DNA of 64,000 nucleotides from Enterocloster bolteae (GTDB lineage: Bacteria; Bacillota; Clostridia; Lachnospirales; Lachnospiraceae), in the NCBI RefSeq assembly GCF_002234575.2, contig NZ_CP022464.2:4526001-4590000 (forward strand), written 5' to 3'. Position numbers and translations under genes: made by a program. The notes below the pieces were generated by a model that was not told where the DNA came from, searched no databases, and saw only the letters and a list, made by a program, of their open reading frames with translations. This document shows positions 18,660-27,375 of this stretch, piece after piece; the first letter of the stretch is position 1, and each line of letters opens with the position of its first letter.

Positions 18660-20121
18660 CTTCTTCTCCCCTGTGCAGGTAAATACTGACAATGGTGCCT
18701 GCACCTTTTTTGCTCATGATTTTAAGACTGTCATCCCTGCCTGTATATAAGGAAAGCCTCTGCCATATATTCCATACTCCAATCCGTTCCGGCTGCTTCT
18801 CCGAAAGACGCCTCCTGATCCTCTCCAGGCGTTCCTTTTCTATCCCCATTCCATTGTCGCAAATCCGTATCCGTATATAATTCCCCGTCTTTCTGACATC
18901 CAGAATAAGGGTTCCCCCTTCTTCCTTGGGCTCCAGGCCATGGATTACCGCATTTTCCACAAGGGGCTGCAGGGTAAACCTGGGAAGCGTCACAGCCTGT
19001 TCCAGCTTCCTGTCATGCCTGACATCCACGTTCAGCCTGGATGAAAAACGCATCTTCTGGATCTTCAGGTATTCCTCTGTAATTCCCAGCTCCTCTCCCA
19101 AAAGGGCCGGCATCTGAGCGTCCGCCAGGTTATAGCGCAGCAGCACTGACAATGAATCCAGCATGGTCAGCGCCTGTTCCCGGCGCCCCAGCATGACGGT
19201 CCTGTTGATGCTGTTTAAGGTATTAAAGAGAAAATGGGGATTAATCTGGCTTTGCAGCGCAAGGAAACGGGCCTGGCTCAGCAGCTTTTCATACTCCTCA
19301 TTTTTGCGCTGTTCCACCAGAAGCTGCTTTTCGCTCTCTATTTTTTCCTTCAGGCTGAAGGCCATATGGTTAAATGCCCGCGAGAGCATGCTCACTGTAT
19401 TTTCCCCGGAGCTCTCCTTAACGTGCGCGTCCAGATTTCCCCTGCCTATCTCCTCCACCTGTTTTTTAAGCTCATTTAAGGGCCGCGTCACCCTCACGAA
19501 TATATAGCTGGCTGACGCCGCAATGAGGACACAGGCAGCTGCCACGGCTCCCATGTTGAATGCGGTCATCACCTTCCGTCTGTAGGTCAGCTCCCGGTTG
19601 CTGTCCACACTGGACTCCAGCGCATACTGGAGCAGTTCATTGGTGTATTTCTCCAGATATCCGCCGATGGTCTGGCTGTAGTAAAAACTGTCATAATACC
19701 TGTAATCGCTGCCGTTGTACAGAAAGGAGGCATTGCAGCATTCACTGTAGTATGACTCAAAGGACTGGTCAATTCCCCGCAGAAGATACCAGGATTCCTC
19801 ATTGGTGCTCTCTGTATACAGGATATCTATAACAGACCTGGCTTTTTCATAGGTATCATTAAACTCAGCCAAGGTGGTGCGGTTTCCCGTCTTCATGTAC
19901 TCCTCAAACAGGATGCCGCTCTGGAGAAAATGGTTTTTCAGCTCCAGTATGGAGTAGTACTGGTCGATTTCCTTTTGATATCTGGCATTAAACTGGTTAA
20001 ACAGGGAGTGGTTGTAAATGGAAAATGAGAGAAACAGTATCAGCATCAGAAGCAGCACCGCATTGATTTGGGCGCCCACTGAAAAACAGAACTGTTTCCA
20101 CCAGAATGTTAGTTTCTTCAT
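18652..20121 (-). CDS. Sensor histidine kinase (YesM-like), TRAP operon 1
   Basis: About 489 residues. Two membrane helices (about 14-36 and 188-209) enclose a 150-residue extracellular sensor. HAMP (about 210-262), a coiled-coil, the His_kinase motif QINPHFLFN with His296, and the HATPase with N-box LQPLVENAVIHG and DNGMGI follow. The ATG at 20121 has AAGGAGTG upstream and overlaps the preceding binding-protein stop (ATGA). The partner is the AraC-type regulator downstream. The neighbouring TRAP binding proteins suggest ligand sensing through a binding protein. Confidence 0.92.
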   Translation of the reverse strand: MKKLTFWWKQFCFSVGAQINAVLLLMLILFLSFSIYNHSLFNQFNARYQKEIDQYYSILELKNHFLQSGILFEEYMKTGNRTTLAEFNDTYEKARSVIDILYTESTNEESWYLLRGIDQSFESYYSECCNASFLYNGSDYRYYDSFYYSQTIGGYLEKYTNELLQYALESSVDSNRELTYRRKVMTAFNMGAVAAACVLIAASASYIFVRVTRPLNELKKQVEEIGRGNLDAHVKESSGENTVSMLSRAFNHMAFSLKEKIESEKQLLVEQRKNEEYEKLLSQARFLALQSQINPHFLFNTLNSINRTVMLGRREQALTMLDSLSVLLRYNLADAQMPALLGEELGITEEYLKIQKMRFSSRLNVDVRHDRKLEQAVTLPRFTLQPLVENAVIHGLEPKEEGGTLILDVRKTGNYIRIRICDNGMGIEKERLERIRRRLSEKQPERIGVWNIWQRLSLYTGRDDSLKIMSKKGAGTIVSIYLHRGEEDV

Positions 20122-21083
20122 CTGAACACTCCTTCGCTGAAGCTGACCTCCGGTTCCTCCGTAAGCGTTTCCACCCAAACCTGATGGAATTGCTCCATGC
20201 TCTGCTTCTGGTATTGGTACGTGCTCTGCGCGCACTTTTCCACGGCCTCCCTGTCCTCCTTGGAGAGCGAGGTCAGGTTTTCCGTGTTAATGATCATCAC
20301 ATCCGGAAGGCACCACGCATCATTTTTGGTGACAAAATGGATATACTGGTCGTAGTTATTGCATATAAATTCAGAAAATGAGGACTCAGCCCCGTCGATA
20401 TTGCCTGATATCAGCGATTTATATGTGTTGGTATTGACGGAGCCTGCCAGCTCGATTCCCATATCCCGGAAAATCTCCGCCATCAGAGCGGACTCGCTGC
20501 TCTCAATCTTCTTGCCCTCCAAATCCTTTTTATCCAGGAACGTTGAGTCTGTGCCATAGAAGCACCGAAAATCGGGGTAATACCAGACCAGGGGCGTGAT
20601 GCGGTCCATCTGGCATTCGTCCCTCAGGGTTTCCTCATTGCTGTGTATCCACTCTGTCTGTGCGTCTCCGCCTGCAAAGTTGGAAGGGACAAAGTATTTT
20701 CGGATAGATTCCACCTCCTCCGACAGCTCCAGGACATTGACGCGGGCCATGGCGATACCGCCGAACTTTACCTGTTCAATGATTTCCGTGGGGGTTCCCA
20801 GGCTTCCGTTATAGTAAATCTTGACCGTTACCCTGCCCTGGGTTTCACGGCTCACCATTTCCGCAAAATACGCCATGGCCTGGGCGGAGGGATGATTCTC
20901 CGGCATGGTCTCCGCCAGCCTCAGGATTACGGCCTGGCTCCGGGGAAGGGACGGACTCTCCGGTCCGCCGTCAAAAGCGCAGCCGGTAAGAAGGACGGAT
21001 GCCGCCATAAGAACCGCTGCCAGGGCCTTTGTCAGGGCTGCTGATGTCTGCGCGGGGATACGTGGATGCATATTCAAAGTCAC
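20118..21083 (-). CDS. TRAP-type solute-binding lipoprotein (DctP family), second in operon 1
   Basis: About 321 residues. A lipoprotein signal with lipobox LTGC, then DctP-like features: ETMPENHPSAQAMAYFAE, the GSLGTPTEIIEQVKFGGI segment and NIDGAESSFSE. I take the GTG at 21083 because AAGGAAGG lies 6 nt upstream; the ATG four codons later lacks a spaced RBS. It lies between dctM and the histidine kinase, overlapping the kinase by ATGA. That coupling suggests it presents ligand to the kinase rather than to the permease (inference). Confidence 0.85.
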   Translation of the reverse strand: MTLNMHPRIPAQTSAALTKALAAVLMAASVLLTGCAFDGGPESPSLPRSQAVILRLAETMPENHPSAQAMAYFAEMVSRETQGRVTVKIYYNGSLGTPTEIIEQVKFGGIAMARVNVLELSEEVESIRKYFVPSNFAGGDAQTEWIHSNEETLRDECQMDRITPLVWYYPDFRCFYGTDSTFLDKKDLEGKKIESSESALMAEIFRDMGIELAGSVNTNTYKSLISGNIDGAESSFSEFICNNYDQYIHFVTKNDAWCLPDVMIINTENLTSLSKEDREAVEKCAQSTYQYQKQSMEQFHQVWVETLTEEPEVSFSEGVFR

Positions 21084-21198
21084 GTGAGACCTTCCTTTCA
21101 GGAAAATAAATTTTGCGGACATTGTATCATAACTCCCTCCTTTCCACAACACCAAATACCCTCAACCGAAGCTGAGGGATATTGGATGCCATATGATT

Positions 21199-22506
21199 TT
21201 ATTTTACAAGCCCCAGTACATTAGGGATGGTCATGGAAATGGCCGGTACATAGGTCACCAGTAACAGTATGGCCGCTGTCACTGCAAAATATGGAAGAAG
21301 TGTCTTAAATACTTCTTCAATTTTCACATTTGCCACCTTGCAGCCTGTAAACAGAATAGGTCCTACCGGCGGCGTGATTGTACCGATGCACAGGTTGAAT
21401 ACAATCATGATTCCGAAATGGATGGGGTGCATGCCAAAGCTGGTACAAATCGGAAGGAAGATGGGTGTAAATATAAGGATTGCCGGGGTCGGGTCCATGA
21501 AGGTTCCCACCACCAGAAGCAGCAGGTTCATAATCAGAAGAATGGCAATCTTGCTGTTGGTAAGTCCCAAAAGTACATCCGCAATAATGGCAGGTATATT
21601 GGTAAAGCTCATAATCCAGCTCATGATGGACGATACGCCAATCATGAATATTACAATGGCAGTCATCTTTACGCTGTCTAACAGAATCTTTCTTAAATCC
21701 CTTATCTTAATGCTGCGGTAGATAAAGCTCAGCAGCAGGGAATATACAACCGCGATAGCGGAACCTTCCGTGGCCGTAAAAGCCCCTATTAAAATACCGC
21801 CAATAACAATCACGATCAAAAGCAGGCTGGGTATGGCCGCCCATACGGTTTTCAACACAATGGCCAGGGTGATTTCATCCCGGTTTCTGTATCCGCGTTT
21901 GGATGCCATAATACCCGCAATCACCATTACTCCGATTCCCCATAAAAGGCCTGGAAGATATCCCGCCATAAACAGCGCGGAGATTGACACGCTGCCCGCA
22001 ACCGTGGAGTACACAATCAGGGTATTGCTGGGAGGAATCAGCATTCCTGTGGGTGCGGATGCAATATTGACAGCCGCCATATAATCCTTTGAATAGCCCT
22101 CTTTTTCCTCCAGCGGTCCGATGGTTCCGCCTATAGCCGCGGCCGCCGCCACGCCGGAACCGCTGATGGCTCCGAACAGCATGTTGGCCACCACATTGGT
22201 CTCTGCCAGGGCTCCCGGCATCCTGCCGCTTAAGATTTTTGCGCAGTTAACCAGCCGTATGGCGATACCGCCGTTATTCATGATATTCCCCGCCAGTATG
22301 AAAAAGGGTATTGCCAGCAGCGAGAAGGAATTGACGCCTGTAAATACCTTCTGTGCCGCTGTTCCCATGGCATTCTCAAAGGGAAGCACGCACAGCATGG
22401 CGATGGTGGAGGCCAGACCGATGCTGATACTGATGGGAATTCCCAAAACCAGCATGGTCAGCACGCAGACCAGCATAACCAGTGCTACAAGTATTGCCTG
22501 ATCCAT
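21199..22506 (-). CDS. dctM: TRAP transporter large permease DctM, operon 1
   Basis: 435 residues with about 12-14 membrane helices. Typical DctM segments are GIPISISIGLASTIAML, NIMNNGGIAIRLVNCAK and the GTITPPVGPILFTGCK motif. It imports an organic acid with sodium or proton, together with DctQ and DctP. It lies 19 nt downstream of dctQ. It is paralogous to the DctM of the second TRAP operon in this window, with the same length. Confidence 0.94.
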   Translation of the reverse strand: MDQAILVALVMLVCVLTMLVLGIPISISIGLASTIAMLCVLPFENAMGTAAQKVFTGVNSFSLLAIPFFILAGNIMNNGGIAIRLVNCAKILSGRMPGALAETNVVANMLFGAISGSGVAAAAAIGGTIGPLEEKEGYSKDYMAAVNIASAPTGMLIPPSNTLIVYSTVAGSVSISALFMAGYLPGLLWGIGVMVIAGIMASKRGYRNRDEITLAIVLKTVWAAIPSLLLIVIVIGGILIGAFTATEGSAIAVVYSLLLSFIYRSIKIRDLRKILLDSVKMTAIVIFMIGVSSIMSWIMSFTNIPAIIADVLLGLTNSKIAILLIMNLLLLVVGTFMDPTPAILIFTPIFLPICTSFGMHPIHFGIMIVFNLCIGTITPPVGPILFTGCKVANVKIEEVFKTLLPYFAVTAAILLLVTYVPAISMTIPNVLGLVK

Positions 22507-22525
22507 AATTCTATCTCCTTTGTTC

Positions 22526-23002
22526 TTAGATTTCTCTCAGTTTTTTTGCCAGCTTCATCTCATTGTAGACAAAATAGAAGAGGATGAAACATGCGCTTAC
22601 AGGCACTGCCGAATAGATAATTCCCATGGGAATCTGAAGCGCCGCGTCCATCTGAATCATTTGGCTTGTAACCTGCTTATAGCCGCCGAATATCATGACG
22701 CCTGCTGCGAATAAGGCAACCATCAGTTCACCCAGCATTTCAACAACCACTCTTGTCTTTGGAGGCATATGGTCACGGACAAAGCCGATATTCATATGCT
22801 CCCGCAGCCCAAACACATAGGCCGAACCATACATAACCATCCAGACAAACATATACTTGGAAAGTGATTCCGTATATGCGTTGGGACTGTTAAAGAAATA
22901 TCTCACAACAACCTGGAAGGTTACCAGGATTGTCATGACAGCCAATAGTACCACACATACCCATTCGATAATCCTGTCCAGGATTCTCTTTGCTGATTCC
23001 AT
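22526..23002 (-). CDS. dctQ: TRAP transporter small permease DctQ, operon 1
   Basis: 158 residues with four membrane helices. The FVWMVMYGSAYVFGLREHMNIGF region is the DctQ signature. It forms the membrane complex with DctM. It is located between dctP and dctM with short gaps (31 and 19 nt), so the three are co-transcribed. Confidence 0.93.
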   Translation of the reverse strand: MESAKRILDRIIEWVCVVLLAVMTILVTFQVVVRYFFNSPNAYTESLSKYMFVWMVMYGSAYVFGLREHMNIGFVRDHMPPKTRVVVEMLGELMVALFAAGVMIFGGYKQVTSQMIQMDAALQIPMGIIYSAVPVSACFILFYFVYNEMKLAKKLREI

Positions 23003-23033
23003 GAGTCATGACCCCGCTTTCTGCTAATCCCTG

Positions 23034-24101
23034 TTAGTTGGCAAGGCTGCGAATTTCTTCGTATAATGCCTTTGCGCCCTCGCTCTTCATTGTCACATTG
23101 TCGATAACAGGCTGGCATGCTTCCTGGAACGGAGCGATATCCACATCAATAAACTGGGCGCCAGCTTCCTCTGCTGTCTTTTTTGCACCCTCAAGGTTTT
23201 CATCCCACAGCTGAAATTCGCGCTCTGTGTATTCCTTGCAGAGATCCTTTAAGGTCTGCTGGTCCTCTTCGCTCATCCCCTTTAAGGTGGCTGTATTCAT
23301 AACCAGGAGATCCGGAATCATCAGATGACGTGTGTAGGAGAAGTAAGGAGCCACTTCATAGTGTTTTAAATCTGCATAGGTAATCTCATTATTTTCGCCG
23401 CCGTTGATTACACCCTGCTGAATCGCGGTATAAACCTCTCCCTGGGCCATAGGTGTTCCCACTCCGCCCATTGCATCCAGCATAGCGATACAGGTCTGGG
23501 ATTCCATAACGCGGATCTTGTAGCCCTTTAAATCAGCCGGGGTCTGAACCGGCTTGTCTGTATAGATGCAGCGCGCTCCTGCTGTAAATGCCGCCATAAC
23601 GCTGAAATTGTTGGCTTCTGTACTTGCAAAGATATCGTCCAGGGCTCCGCTGGTAAATACCTTTTTCTGATGCTCCACGCTGTCATAGGCGTAAGGAAGG
23701 CCCAACACGGCAAAATCAGGATTTACATTTTCCACAATGGAGTTGGCCACCATGGCCATCTGGATGGTACCGCTCTGTACCAGCTCAAAGGCATCCTTCT
23801 GTGAGCCCAGAAGCTCGTTGGGGCTGATTTCAATTCTATATGCGCCGCCGGTTGCCTCATAGAAAGCATCGCTCATCTCGGACAAAGCCAGATACTGGGG
23901 ATGCTTCTCCGACTGGTTAAAAGCCAGCTTTAATGTAGTTGTCTTTACGTCCTTTTCAGGTGCCTTGGCCTCGCCTGCCTTGGTCTCTCCGCCTGCGGCC
24001 GGTGCTGCTGTGGTTGCGGACGCGGACGCGCCTCCCCCGCATGCAGTCAATGACAACGCGGTTACCCCGGCCAATACCAATGTTAATGCCTTTTTCATCA
24101 T
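23034..24101 (-). CDS. dctP: TRAP transporter solute-binding protein DctP, operon 1
   Basis: 355 residues. A lipoprotein signal with lipobox LTAC is followed by an Ala/Lys-rich linker and a complete DctP fold: LAFNQSEKHPQYLALSEMSD, ELLGSQKDAFELVQSGTIQM and the LKGYKIRVMES segment containing the conserved Arg that binds the substrate carboxylate. It is the first gene of the operon, with GGAG 7 nt before the ATG. The substrate is not deducible from motifs; the nearby uronate genes make an acidic sugar plausible. Confidence 0.93.
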   Translation of the reverse strand: MMKKALTLVLAGVTALSLTACGGGASASATTAAPAAGGETKAGEAKAPEKDVKTTTLKLAFNQSEKHPQYLALSEMSDAFYEATGGAYRIEISPNELLGSQKDAFELVQSGTIQMAMVANSIVENVNPDFAVLGLPYAYDSVEHQKKVFTSGALDDIFASTEANNFSVMAAFTAGARCIYTDKPVQTPADLKGYKIRVMESQTCIAMLDAMGGVGTPMAQGEVYTAIQQGVINGGENNEITYADLKHYEVAPYFSYTRHLMIPDLLVMNTATLKGMSEEDQQTLKDLCKEYTEREFQLWDENLEGAKKTAEEAGAQFIDVDIAPFQEACQPVIDNVTMKSEGAKALYEEIRSLAN

Positions 24102-24130
24102 AATCTTTCTCCTGTTCTCCCCGTTGGGAT

Positions 24131-24144
24131 TCTTAACGTTTTCT
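24131..24144 (-). promoter_or_regulatory. Shared TRAP operator candidate, copy in operon 1
   Basis: On the minus strand this reads AGAAAACGTTAAGA and lies 10 nt downstream of the -10 box at 24155-24160, that is at the predicted transcription start of dctP. The same 14 nt occur in the promoter region of TRAP operon 2. A LacI/CcpA-type operator is possible, judging from the central CG within an AACGTT palindrome. Confidence 0.5.
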
Positions 24145-24154
24145 TTACAGGAAG

Positions 24155-24160
24155 ATTATA
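24155..24160 (-). promoter_or_regulatory. -10 box of TRAP operon 1
   Basis: A perfect TATAAT on the minus strand, 54 nt upstream of dctP. No good TTGACA is found at the right distance (best TTCAAT, 16-nt spacer), consistent with a need for an activator such as the response regulator. Confidence 0.55.
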
Positions 24161-24183
24161 AACTTTTCCGCTTTAAATTGAAC

Positions 24184-24226
24184 TACAAAAAATGGGCCAT
24201 GTCCTATAAGAAATAAGACATGGCCG
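24184..24226 (-). terminator. Terminator of the DUF5780 gene
   Basis: A GGCCATGTC / GACATGGCC perfect stem is followed on the minus strand by CATTTTTTG. It separates the DUF5780 gene from the TRAP operon 1 promoter. Confidence 0.85.
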
Positions 24227-24299
24227 CAAGATATTGATAGTGTGGATGGGCAATATTTTATAGTTTTAAATTTTCTCAGTTCAAACGGTCCTGACCTCA

Positions 24300-25457
24300 T
24301 CACTGTGCCAGCCGTTTTCCTCCGTATAAATCGCAAAACGCTTTATAATCTGGGTTTTCCCATGTTTTCTCCTCGAACGTTGTGTATGATACGACAACTG
24401 CTTTAAATGTATCCACACCACAATCTTCATCAATGGCATACCCCTGGGAATCACCATAAGAACTGCCTGGAACCAGATTAATATTCTCAAATAATACTTC
24501 CGTCACATATGTGGAATCGCCATAGCTCAGATGTCCCTTGATTTTCACAGGAAGACCATTGGCATCCCAGCCAACATAGGCCACAACCGCATCACGGATG
24601 TCCTCCTCTGAATTATTCTGAATTACGGCCTGAAGCATATCCGGATACAGTGACTTATATCTCTCATCCTGAACCACATACTTTGTGCTGCTCACAAACA
24701 CCGGCTGTCCGGCCAAAGATGCCTCCAGTTCTTCCGCGGATGCATTTTCCACTCTTGTCCCTGACGGAGCCTCTGACTTTGCAAAAGTCACATCCTGCAT
24801 CTCCACTTCAATTTTAATATCATCGGAATACTTCTTTCCCTCATAGGCCTGGCGGAAGCTGTCTACATAAGGATTCTTCCATTTGTCACCATCAAATGTT
24901 TCAAATGACAGTATGATGGGTTTAAATGTATCCACCTTACAGGATTCATTAATGGAAAAACCGAAATCCTCCCCAAATGTACTTCCGCCCACTAAATTGA
25001 TATCACTATAATTTACTTCTGCAAAATAGTCTCCTCCTGAAAAGTCCATGTTGCCCACCAGCTTAACCGGAAGATGATTGCTGTCCCAGGCCACAAAAGC
25101 AAGAACCGCATCTTTAATGTCCGCATCCGTGTTATTCTGAATCACCGCATTCAGCATATCCGGGTAAAGAGACTTATACTGTTCATCCTGTACAAGGTAT
25201 TCCGACTTAACAACCGAAACCGGAAGGCCTGACAGCAACTCATCAAATTCTTCTACAGACAGTTCCTTTACCTCTTTAGGAGGAACTGTAGTTTCAGCCT
25301 CAGTGGTTTCCTTTTGTGTTGTCTCCTTTTGCATGTCCGCTGTTTCGGACGCACTCTCCTGTGCCTTCTCCGTGTTTGTTGCAGCGGATGTCCCCGAACC
25401 TCCGCAGCCCCCTAAAATCATTGCAGCTGATAAAATTACCAGAAACGATTTTTTCAT
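24300..25457 (-). CDS. Lipoprotein with two tandem DUF5780 domains
   Basis: 385 residues. A lipoprotein signal (lipobox LGGC near residue 18) and a Thr/Glu-rich linker are followed by two similar domains of about 140 residues, at about 68-215 and 235-380. Both contain YLVQDEQYKSLYPDMLNAVI or a close variant, an AV(L/V)A(F/Y)V(A/G)WD segment, an INLV(G/P)GS motif and a GVDTFK-like end. This internal duplication matches DUF5780, whose role is unknown. It is probably an extracellular, surface-anchored protein, and it is transcribed alone. Confidence 0.82.
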   Translation of the reverse strand: MKKSFLVILSAAMILGGCGGSGTSAATNTEKAQESASETADMQKETTQKETTEAETTVPPKEVKELSVEEFDELLSGLPVSVVKSEYLVQDEQYKSLYPDMLNAVIQNNTDADIKDAVLAFVAWDSNHLPVKLVGNMDFSGGDYFAEVNYSDINLVGGSTFGEDFGFSINESCKVDTFKPIILSFETFDGDKWKNPYVDSFRQAYEGKKYSDDIKIEVEMQDVTFAKSEAPSGTRVENASAEELEASLAGQPVFVSSTKYVVQDERYKSLYPDMLQAVIQNNSEEDIRDAVVAYVGWDANGLPVKIKGHLSYGDSTYVTEVLFENINLVPGSSYGDSQGYAIDEDCGVDTFKAVVVSYTTFEEKTWENPDYKAFCDLYGGKRLAQ

Positions 25458-25599
25458 ATGTATACTCCTCCCCTTTTTTGTTTCATTTTAACACTTATTC
25501 AGGTAATCGTCCACCTAATTGTAACGCATTGGTAACTATTGGTAATTATCCAGCTGTTTTTCAGCCACTTTCATTAACTACAGATGCTTTATACTCCCA

Positions 25600-26079
25600 C
25601 TACTTATGATACGGCTCCCCCGTAATAATCCTGTAACTCCTGTAAACCTGTTCCAACAGCACCACCCGCATCAGCTGATGCGGAAATGTCATCTTAGAAA
25701 AGCTCAGGGCAAAGTCCGCCCGCTTCATAACGTCCCCGGACAATCCCAGCGAACCGCCTATGACAAACACAATATGGCCTACCCCATCCACTCCCAGCCT
25801 CTGAATCCTGCCTGCCAGCTCCTCGCTGGTCAGCATCTTCCCCTCAATGGCCAGGGCAATGACGTAAGCCCCATCTTTAATATTAGAAAGGATGCGCTGT
25901 CCTTCCTTTTCCTTAATCTGCCGCTCAATGGCCTCGCCGGCCCCGTCCGGCGTCTTTTCATCCGCTACCTGGATAATATCCAGTTTACAGTAGCGGCTCA
26001 GGCGCTTGGCATACTCCCTGATGGCATCCTCAAAATATCGTTCCTTAATCTTTCCAACCGTTACAAGGGTAATCTTCAT
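25600..26079 (-). CDS. rlmH: 23S rRNA pseudouridine-1915 N3-methyltransferase RlmH
   Basis: 159 residues, the family length. It methylates pseudouridine 1915 in helix 69 of 23S rRNA on the assembled ribosome. The sequence is diagnostic: MKITLVTVGKIKERYF at the start, IGGSLGLS (the SAM-binding trefoil-knot loop), the SKMTFPHQLMRV core, LEQ(V)YR, and the C-terminal GEPYHK. It lies 3 nt downstream of a GNAT gene and probably shares its transcript. Confidence 0.97.
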   Translation of the reverse strand: MKITLVTVGKIKERYFEDAIREYAKRLSRYCKLDIIQVADEKTPDGAGEAIERQIKEKEGQRILSNIKDGAYVIALAIEGKMLTSEELAGRIQRLGVDGVGHIVFVIGGSLGLSGDVMKRADFALSFSKMTFPHQLMRVVLLEQVYRSYRIITGEPYHK

Positions 26080-26082
26080 CTG

Positions 26083-26574
26083 CTAAAACTCCAGTATCAT
26101 ATCGTACCACACAGCCCCGCCGTGAACGGATTTGGAAATGCCCATATTCACATATCCAAAGGTTTCATAATACCCAATCAGCCGTTCTTTACAGGTAAGA
26201 ATAAGTCCCCTGCGCCCCTGGCTCCTGGCCCGTTCAATCATGGCCTTCATCAGACGGGAAGCCACCCCACGGTGCCGGTATTCCTCAATCACATCCAGGC
26301 CGAATATACTCTGGTAGGCGCCCTGCGGCTCATGGAGTGAAGTATCCTCAAACATCTCGTCCCCAATGGTCCTCTCATTTGTGACAGCGCCATTGATAAA
26401 CCCGATGATTCGGTTTCCATCCTCAGCCACCAAAAAACTCTGAGGAAATACATCCAGACGCTCCTTCAAACTTTTTCTGTCTGCTGCCTCCGCTGCCGGA
26501 AAGCAGGCTGCCTCCACCTGCACCACTGCGTCCAAATCAGCCGGTACCGCTGTCCTTATGGTAATACCATCCAT
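26083..26574 (-). CDS. GNAT-family N-acetyltransferase
   Basis: About 163 residues with the GNAT fold. Motif A is seen as IFGLDVIEEYRHRGVASRLM (R/Q-x-x-G-x-A), preceded by VAEDGNRIIGFINGA. It transfers acetyl from acetyl-CoA to an unknown amine. The ATG at 26574 has AGAGGA upstream; the longer frame would overlap the response regulator and is rejected. It is adjacent to rlmH (3-nt gap). Confidence 0.87.
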   Translation of the reverse strand: MDGITIRTAVPADLDAVVQVEAACFPAAEAADRKSLKERLDVFPQSFLVAEDGNRIIGFINGAVTNERTIGDEMFEDTSLHEPQGAYQSIFGLDVIEEYRHRGVASRLMKAMIERARSQGRRGLILTCKERLIGYYETFGYVNMGISKSVHGGAVWYDMILEF

Positions 26575-26606
26575 CTTCTGTCCTCTTTTCGTATCCTTTG
26601 CTGTTC

Positions 26607-27314
26607 TTAAGCCTTTACCCTGAAATAGTATCCCACGCCCCACTTCGTATGTACATACCTTGGGTCGCTGGGACTGGGTTCGATTTTCTCGCGCAGCCTC
26701 CTCACATGGACATCCACGGTACGCACATCCCCGCTGTCCATGGCCTTATTTCCCCATACATAGGTCAGAAGCGCTTCCCTGCTGTATACCTTGTTGGGAT
26801 TGCGTACCAGAAGCTCCAGAAGGTCAAATTCCTTGGCTGTGAGATTGATTTCCCGCTCGCCGATAAATACCCTGCGGCTCTCTGTATCCATCTTAAGGTC
26901 CCCTGCGCCAATCACGCCGGATTCCGCCTCCTCCCGCTTCTGACGTTTGCTCTTCCCGCTTCTTCGTATGATGGCCTTGATTCTGGCCTTGACCTCCAGT
27001 ATGTTGAAGGGCTTGCTGATATAATCATCGGCGCCGTACTCCAGCCCCAGAATCTTATCCATGTCGCCGCCCTTGGCCGTCAGCATAATGATGGGCATAT
27101 CCGAAAACTCACGTATGGCCTGGCACACCTCATAACCGTCATACTTGGGCAGCATCACATCCAGAAGCACAATATCATATTCTGTCTTTTTGGCCAGTTC
27201 AATGGCCTCCTCGCCGTCATATGCACAGTCCACTTCCATCCCGTCCTGTTCCAGACTGAAGCGGATTCCTTTTACAATTAATTTCTCATCGTCAACCACT
27301 AATACTCTTGCCAT
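26607..27314 (-). CDS. OmpR/PhoB-type response regulator
   Basis: 235 residues. The receiver domain has Asp52 in IVLLDVMLPKYDG and Lys in YISKPFN. A winged-helix DNA-binding domain of OmpR/PhoB type ends in RTVDVHVRRLREKIEPSPSDPRYVHTKWGVGYYF. No histidine kinase gene is adjacent, so it is an orphan in this window. It resembles WalR/PhoP-type regulators. It lies upstream of the GNAT-rlmH pair, an arrangement recalling the B. subtilis walR locus where rlmH is also nearby, although the kinase and walH/I are absent. Confidence 0.93.
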   Translation of the reverse strand: MARVLVVDDEKLIVKGIRFSLEQDGMEVDCAYDGEEAIELAKKTEYDIVLLDVMLPKYDGYEVCQAIREFSDMPIIMLTAKGGDMDKILGLEYGADDYISKPFNILEVKARIKAIIRRSGKSKRQKREEAESGVIGAGDLKMDTESRRVFIGEREINLTAKEFDLLELLVRNPNKVYSREALLTYVWGNKAMDSGDVRTVDVHVRRLREKIEPSPSDPRYVHTKWGVGYYFRVKA

Positions 27315-27375
27315 GTTCCATTCCCCTTATCTATTATTAAACGGCGGCCCGATAACCAAGGCCGCCTGCCGTTAT

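Noticed and set aside
25606..26340. 244-codon plus-strand frame
   Set aside because: Antisense to rlmH and the GNAT gene, both clearly real.
26607..27314. walR of a complete walRK locus
   Set aside because: No kinase or walH/I genes are adjacent; only the nearness to rlmH recalls that locus.
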